The notes under the pieces: model-generated | Told to the model about the DNA's origin: nothing | What the model saw: only the letters and a program-made list of their open reading frames with translations | The model's database searches: none | Translations under genes and position numbers: made by a program | Assembly (NCBI GenBank): GCA_963675035.1 | Contig: OY776114.1 | Span: 149,423,161 to 149,487,160, forward strand | Direction of reading: 5' to 3' | Length of the DNA stretch: 64,000 nucleotides | Source: Allygus modestus | Taxonomy: Eukaryota; Arthropoda; Insecta; Hemiptera; Cicadellidae | Shown here: piece by piece, positions 60,308-64,000 of the stretch | Layout: every line of letters begins with the position of its first letter | How positions within the stretch are numbered: position 1 is the first letter of the stretch

Positions 60308-60634
60308 TCCTACACTATAATATGAGTAAGGTTTGCATGCTCGCTTGCTTGGTTAATTGCTTGCAACTCTTATCTCAAAAACGGCTCCAACGATTTTCTT
60401 AAAAAATAACTAATGTGTCCTTCCAACTACTTGTGTTGTAAAACCTGATATCTGGGTTAAAAATAAGTTCTAGACATGTCCCATCCCCCAAAAAAATCAA
60501 ATAATGTAAAAAGCCGCTATGGAAAATTGAAAAAAATCACATTGGGCTTTTGGAGATTAAAATAAAAGCAAAAGAGTCATAACAGCTGTTCAAAATCTTT
60601 CAGCGAACTCTCAAAGTTATACTCATATAGTTTA
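60308..60634 (+). mobile_element. Helitron-like element (GAGCAAAGCTC family), 5' part
   Basis: It starts TCCTACACTATAATATGAGT and runs through AAAAACGGCTCCAACGATTT and TAACAGCTGTTCA, then breaks where an inverted segment begins at 60635. It is homologous to the first 60% of the copy at 61108. Confidence 0.7.
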
Positions 60635-61107
60635 AGTACTACCTGGGACTGAGCTTTGCTAGGGAAAGGTCAATCTTGTTTATGACTTGGAGTTGTTTTT
60701 CACCATGTACCCTACTAACGAGCATTTTTGAGGTCACAACAGTTGTTATTATAATGCACCTTTGAGTCATTCTGGATATGACCACTCTACATGTAATCTT
60801 CATTCAAAGGATTTATTATCTGATTTTATGGAACCACATGGAACTCATGTTGTTTATGATTATTAACATGTGGTTTCCTGAGAGCAGAGATTAAAAGATT
60901 TGAGAGAAGATTACATACATAGAGTAGTAAAATAAATCAAAGGGATATTGAGCTATAAATAACAACTGGAGTGACCTTAAAAATGTAGAAAAGAGGCAAA
61001 TGAGTTATACAAATCTGATTATCAGTAGGGGGAAGTGGTGAAATAAGCTCCAAGTCATCTAAACAAACTGACTGGCCTTCCCCCGAGCAAAGTTCGGCCC
61101 CCAGGTA
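60635..61107. repeat. Inverted pair of Helitron 3' halves
   Basis: 60635-60850 is a reverse-oriented 3' half (AGTACTACCTGGGACTGAGC at its outer end). 60851-61107 is a forward 3' half ending CCGAGCAAAGTTCGGCCCCC + AGGTA. Together they form a palindrome of about 470 bp, and the next complete copy starts directly after it. Confidence 0.7.
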
Positions 61108-61657
61108 TCATATACTCTAATATGAGTAAGGTTTGCTTGTATGTTTGCTTGCTTGCGACACTAATCTCAAAAACGGCTCCAACGATTTCCTTCAAATGTT
61201 CAAAATAACTAATTTCTGGGATAAAAATAAGTTCTAGACAGGTCTCATCCCCAGGAAAAATCAAATAATGTAAAAAAAAATAAAATGAAAAGTTAAAAAA
61301 ATTAACATTGGGCTTATGGAGTTTTAAATCAACACAAAAGAATTTTATCAGCTGTTCATAATCAACCAGGGAACTGTCAAAGTAATACTCATGTTTTTTA
61401 TGATTATTAACATGTGGTTTCCTGAGAACAGAGATTAAAAGATTTGAGTGAAGATTATATATATATAGAGTAGTAAAATAAATGAAAAGGACATTGAGCT
61501 ATAAATAGCAACTGGAGGAACCTTAAAAATGTAGAAAAGAGGCAAATGAGTTACACAAATCTGATTATCAGTAGGGGAAAGTGATGAAATATTACTCCAA
61601 GTCATCTAAACTGACTGATTGGCCCTCCCCCGAGCAAAGCTGGGCCCCCCAGGTACT
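61108..61657 (+). mobile_element. Helitron-like element (GAGCAAAGCTC family), complete copy
   Basis: It starts TCATATACTCTAATATGAGT and ends CCGAGCAAAGCTGGGCCCCC + CAGGTACT, 550 bp. Its start abuts the end of the preceding copy with no spacer. Confidence 0.75.
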
Positions 61658-61662
61658 GTCGT

Positions 61663-61880
61663 GTTAAAACGGATATGAGAAGGGTGTTACCACTCCAGTA
61701 GTCAGTAGTATTTTTTATTTACATTAGTCCTAAATTATCTGTTCTTGCCGTTGTGGAGTTAAAACGGATATGGGAATGGTGTTACCATTCCATTAGTAAA
61801 ATCTTTGGTTTATTAATTATCTGTTCTTGCTGTAGTGGAGTTAAAACGGATAACAGAAGAGTGTTACCAATCCAGTACCT
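61663..61880. repeat. Three-unit tandem repeat
   Basis: GTTAAAACGGATA recurs at 61663, 61758 and 61840, each followed by a GTGTTACCA block, with TTATCTGTTCTTGC between. Spacing is 95 and 82 bp. Function unknown. Confidence 0.7.
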
Positions 61881-62035
61881 GCCTACATATCTTTAAAAAT
61901 TCAGTCTTCGTTCATCCTCTTACGGGAAGAATGAGCGTACACCTAGTCCTTATTTGCAATATAACGGATTAAATTATTTTGAACAAGACAATTCAAAGAT
62001 TAGCCCGGAGAGTCCGGGATTCAAGCTTGTGTCCG

Positions 62036-62983
62036 GTCACCACCGAGATCGTCATGCCCGAGTTCGTCACATCTATGAAAATCAATGAGCCGTACTAATT
62101 AGGGTCGGCTGTCTACCTGCCCCGCCGGGTATGTCATGCCTCCTCCGCCCGAACAGGAACAACTTATCCTAGTCACGGATCACAAGAGAACGGTCAAATA
62201 CAGTTCTGAATCTATACGCTCAAAGTTTACTGATATTGGTTCTTCATGTAGCTAAAAATTATACAAACTAACTCGTGACAAAATTGATGACAAAATTGAA
62301 GTCATACGACTACATATCGCACTGAAAGGATGAATTAGGCCGATTGATGTTTGTTCGTGAGTCCGAAAAACAGCCTTAGTACAAAAGGATTCGTGTTACA
62401 AAATTGAAAAGTGTCATACAAAAGGATATCGCACTGAAAGGGGTGCATTCATTATATCATACTAGGATAACAAGATTATTTTAAGAAACTTATTCGTATT
62501 TTTAAGCCAAGGGCTTGGTATTCGTGCGGATAAAATAAATACAATGGTACAGCTGTCAGTTTAAATTTACCAAAGTTGTAGTAGTTTTGATATGATATTT
62601 TCGCAATTACTTACTTAAAAATATGTTAAATACATTCTTACAATTTAAGAATTTAATAAATATAACAACCAAATCCTATCAATATCATGGATAAAAGTTT
62701 AATTGAACTTATATTAAACACTTTTAATATTGCTCGGCGAAATGTACAGGCTAGTTGTAATTTTCAGCTACATGAAGAACCAACACCAGTAAACTCTGAG
62801 CGTAAAGATTCAGAACGGTATTTGACCGTTCTCTTGTGATCTGTGACTAGGATAAGTTGTTCCCGTTCGGGCGGAGGAGGCATGACATACCCGGCGGGGC
62901 AGGTAGACGGCCCACCCTAATAGTACGGCTCATTGATTTTCGTAGATGTGACGAACTCGGACATGACGATCTCGGTGGACACG
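62036..62983. mobile_element. Mutator-like (MULE) non-autonomous element, copy 2
   Basis: A 948-bp insertion flanked by the exact 9-bp duplication TTGTGTCCG (62027-62035 and 62984-62992). Its ends, GTCACCACCGAGATCG and CGATCTCGGTGGACACG, are the swapped ends of the copy at 30793, so it is inserted in the opposite orientation. The inverted repeats are again about 230 bp and GC-rich; the interior is AT-rich and homologous to copy 1 in reverse. Confidence 0.85.
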
Positions 62984-62992
62984 TTGTGTCCG

Positions 62993-63855
62993 GGAAATTG
63001 TCGTTGTGTTAATAAACGCACACGAAGGCCGAGAAATATCACACAGTTCGAACGAGCAATTGACTTTCAATAAGACCATTGCAAATGTATGAAATTAAAC
63101 ATTCTTCCTCCCACTGCAGGCCGTAAATTTACCATACGGTAGTCTTGCTGAATAGTCAATTATTATAGTTCGACCAGTATAAAAGCTGTAAGAGGAAGAA
63201 TGATCCATAATAACAGTTGTAAAGCCAGCGACACAATATGTTTTTCTCGCCGCTAATAGAGTTTTTTACACTCCTTTAACCTATAAAACTACCATCCTTG
63301 GAAGTAAGGGAAAAGGAAAAGTTATTTTGAACTTTATTATAGAATCCACTTTATCATAGTATTAAGATAGATTATAGACTTCACTTTCGGCAAGAGAATC
63401 AACGTATTATGTCGTCGTCTTAATATAAAAAAAAGCAGATCAAATACAACAATAGCTTGTGTGAACCCTAATGAAAATTAAAACTTAAAAGCGTTAGTCG
63501 GAAAAATTCTGATGGCTTCAGTAAAATAAATAGTTTACAAGCGTATCGAGATCAAGCACTAGATGAGTAGTTGGCTGAAGTGACGAGACACAGGTTTTAA
63601 TAAATGTTTGTTCGCTTCATACTTGTGTTTTTAAAATTCTAACAGATAATAACAAAGGTAGTCCTAAACATAGTTGTACAAGTAAATATGCAATATAAAA
63701 TCGTGATTGGAGTATACCAAGTTTAGCCTCTTTTAATTTCTAAAAAAACCCTAACTTTAAAATGCCTAGGATTGGTATACTTTCCAAATTATGAATAATT
63801 ATAAAACTTCACTTATCTAAAAATTATCACTTAGGATTGTAAGTATCAGCAAAAT
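62993..63855. other. No gene seen
   Basis: AT-rich. Nothing was recognised. Confidence 0.45.
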
Positions 63856-64000
63856 TACCCCCGTCGCAGCAAACCTGCGAACCCACCAAATTTCCAATGC
63901 ATAATATATGTCTTAATACCACATAAAGCCGCATACCAAGTTTCATAAAAATATATTCACAAATAAGCTACATATACAATTTTAATTATTCTCCATAAGA
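63856..64000 (+). mobile_element. Helentron/HINE-like element, cut by window edge
   Basis: It starts TACCCCCGTCGCAGCAAACC with the terminal stem-loop and the AAATTTCCAATGCATAATAT block, then runs off the window within the first core repeat (ATTCTCCATAAGA). Confidence 0.75.

Overview
This window reads as animal nuclear DNA. It is AT-rich, has spliced coding exons with canonical GT/AG sites, and is crowded with non-autonomous transposons and satellites. The DNA-transposon and Helitron/Helentron load and the style of the one recognisable gene suggest an insect, possibly a hemipteran. That taxonomic guess is inference. I see no bacterial, phage or CRISPR features.

Genes. Two minus-strand genes are supported. 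(1) Positions 1-12067 hold five exons that join in frame into the first 257 residues of a BTB-BACK-Kelch protein, best read as the insect counterpart of IVNS1ABP (NS1-binding protein; the name refers to the host protein). Coding segments are 12035-11895, 4851-4664, 3596-3398, 1322-1146 and 68-<1. The Kelch repeats must lie beyond position 1. The introns carry a pogo-type MITE, a hAT MITE with an 8-bp target duplication, a TTAA-flanked piggyBac MITE, palindromic MITEs, a Helentron-like element, a Helitron and a tRNA-derived SINE that lies about 7 bp past a splice donor. (2) Positions 59938-60244 hold the terminal coding exon of an unrecognised gene whose upstream exons lie to the right.

Between the two genes, about 48 kb is essentially non-coding. 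It contains seven copies (one cut by the window edge, one in the gene 1 intron) of a Helentron/HINE-like element with asymmetric inverted repeats and a terminal stem-loop. It also holds several Helitron families, two copies of a Mutator-like element with perfect 9-bp target duplications, and a 3-kb palindromic element interrupted by a HINE copy. That last insertion shows the empty target site directly.

Tandem arrays dominate the rest: 17 x 77 bp (16122-17430) with a 4-unit higher-order pattern; 8 x 39 bp open in frames on both strands (32983-33294); 88 x 108 bp (41413-50922) with a 30-unit, 3242-bp higher-order repeat; and 14 x 29 bp, apparently identical units (54486-54891).

The most useful observations are the exon reconstruction, the nested insertion that reveals the HINE target rule, the HINE internal copies of their own terminal stem-loop, the Mutator-like target duplications, and the higher-order structure of the 9.5-kb satellite. 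Some CpG-rich patches may be promoters or 5' exons, but nothing in the sequence proves it.
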